NCBI RefSeq assembly: GCF_001894825.1
Contig: NZ_BCWY01000002.1
Span: 215,424 to 279,423 of the forward strand
Length of the DNA: 64,000 nt
Source: Rhodococcus jostii NBRC 16295
GTDB lineage: Bacteria; Actinomycetota; Actinomycetes; Mycobacteriales; Mycobacteriaceae
Direction of reading: 5' to 3'
Made by a program: the position numbers and the translations under genes. This document shows positions 63,460 to 64,000 of this stretch, piece after piece. The notes under the pieces were generated by a model. It was not told where the DNA came from and searched no databases. It worked only from the letters and a program-made list of their open reading frames with translations. How positions within the stretch are numbered: position 1 is the first letter of the stretch; the number at the start of each line of letters is the position of its first letter.

Positions 63460-63990
63460 ATGATCACCCAACCCGCCCCCACTGTCGACGACGCCACCAT
63501 GCGCGGCGTTCACCGCACCTTCGTCACCGGCGTCACCGTCGTGACAACCACAGATCAGGACACACCGAAAGGCCTGGCGGTCAACGCCTTCACGAGCATC
63601 TCGCTGGAACCACCGCTGGTCATGGTATGTGTCCAGCAGTCCTCCGCCACTCACGACCCGCTGTTGCACTCCACCCATTTGGGCATCAACATCCTCGCCG
63701 CGGATCAACGTTCGACGGCAGCAGTGTTCGCGAGCAAGGGTGCCGACAAGTTCGCGACCATTGCCTGGGAACGGGCCGAGCACGGGTCACCCGTTCTCAC
63801 CGGCGCTTGCGCGTGGATGGAAGCGGAAGTCTGTGAGCGACTGGACTTTGGCACCCACACCGCGTTCATCGCCCAGGTGGTGGGCGCCGTTTACTCGGAT
63901 CGACCCGCGCTCGTCTACCGTGCGGGCGAGTTCTTCGACGGCTCCGACCTCTCTTGTGCGCCACTCCCCTCGGTCAGGAGCGAACAATGA
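63460..63990 (+). CDS. flavin reductase (HpaC-like), FMN/FAD-binding
   Basis: A 176-residue flavin-reductase-domain protein: FVTGVTVVTTTD, PKGLAVNAFTSISLEPPLVMVCVQQSS and the C-terminal RPALVYRAGEFFDGSDL are typical. It supplies reduced flavin to two-component monooxygenases and is the likely partner of the LLM monooxygenase 2.2 kb away on the other strand. Its stop overlaps the start of the next gene. Confidence 0.9.
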   Translation: MITQPAPTVDDATMRGVHRTFVTGVTVVTTTDQDTPKGLAVNAFTSISLEPPLVMVCVQQSSATHDPLLHSTHLGINILAADQRSTAAVFASKGADKFATIAWERAEHGSPVLTGACAWMEAEVCERLDFGTHTAFIAQVVGAVYSDRPALVYRAGEFFDGSDLSCAPLPSVRSEQ

Positions 63991-64000
63991 CCACGCTTCA
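63987..64000 (+). CDS. start of a gene cut by the window edge
   Basis: An ATG overlapping the flavin reductase stop (ATGA), with CAGGAG nine bases upstream, gives MTTL before the sequence ends. The spacing and coupling are those of a real operon member, but nothing can be said of its product. Confidence 0.5.

Noticed and set aside
1..64000. tRNA, rRNA or CRISPR elements
   Set aside because: No T-loop-like cloverleaf, rRNA segment or regularly spaced direct repeats were seen on either strand by reading; a covariance-model scan would be needed to exclude small RNAs.

Overview
The window is high-GC actinobacterial DNA, most likely from a Rhodococcus of the jostii/opacus group. This is inferred from gene content (IdeR-type iron box, IclR-controlled aromatic catabolism, PknK-like kinase, many GTG/TTG starts, ATGA-coupled operons); no 16S or tRNA gene is present to confirm it. 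Genes run off both ends: a secreted hydrolase at the left edge and an unidentified start codon at the right edge.

Layout. 1-6.5 kb: partial lipoprotein alpha/beta hydrolase, TetR regulator, purB, a HIT protein, an NRDE/TANGO2 protein, and a MarR-ABC efflux operon. 6.5-10.4 kb: a dhbE-dhbA-dhbC operon making and activating 2,3-dihydroxybenzoate for a siderophore, behind a perfect iron box. 10.4-14.7 kb: two-domain AsnC/Lrp regulator followed by DUF3311, a sodium:solute symporter and an amidase. 14.8-21.3 kb: a tartrate utilisation set (tartrate dehydrogenase, C4-dicarboxylate carrier, glycerate kinase, pyruvate kinase) with a divergent LysR regulator. 21.4-28.9 kb: amphi-Trp protein, diacylglycerol-kinase-like lipid kinase, D-2-hydroxyacid dehydrogenase, MFS exporter, purC and oligopeptidase B. 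28.9-34.8 kb: two divergent large STAND ATPases, a LuxR-type regulator and a PknK-like Ser/Thr kinase.

34.8-47.7 kb is a catabolic island. It holds a Rieske ring-hydroxylating dioxygenase (alpha, beta, 3Fe-4S ferredoxin, reductase), a short-chain dehydrogenase, an extradiol dioxygenase with all metal ligands, a DapA-type hydratase-aldolase candidate and an aldehyde dehydrogenase. In that order these could perform a naphthalene-type upper pathway. The same island has less expected members: an ornithine-cyclodeaminase-family enzyme, a cyclase-family hydrolase, a RidA protein and an MFS transporter. An IclR gene closes it. 47.8-53.2 kb has GntR and LysR regulators and a DUF1116-unknown-amidase operon.

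53.3-56.8 kb is a graveyard: the degraded C-terminal part of a second PknK-like gene, cut by a dead IS30 element that abuts an internally deleted IS3 transposase. 56.8-64 kb is a second, partly decayed catabolic cluster: TauE/SafE exporter, aldehyde dehydrogenase, LLM monooxygenase, CaiB/BaiF CoA-transferase and flavin reductase, interspersed with broken pieces of a lactonase-like gene, an IclR regulator and an MFS transporter.

A 19-bp operator-like palindrome (ATRTCCA-N5-TGGAYAT) occurs in the divergent promoter region of the dioxygenase island and again, partly in tandem, between the LLM gene and the broken IclR gene. This suggests that the two catabolic blocks share, or once shared, one IclR-type regulator.
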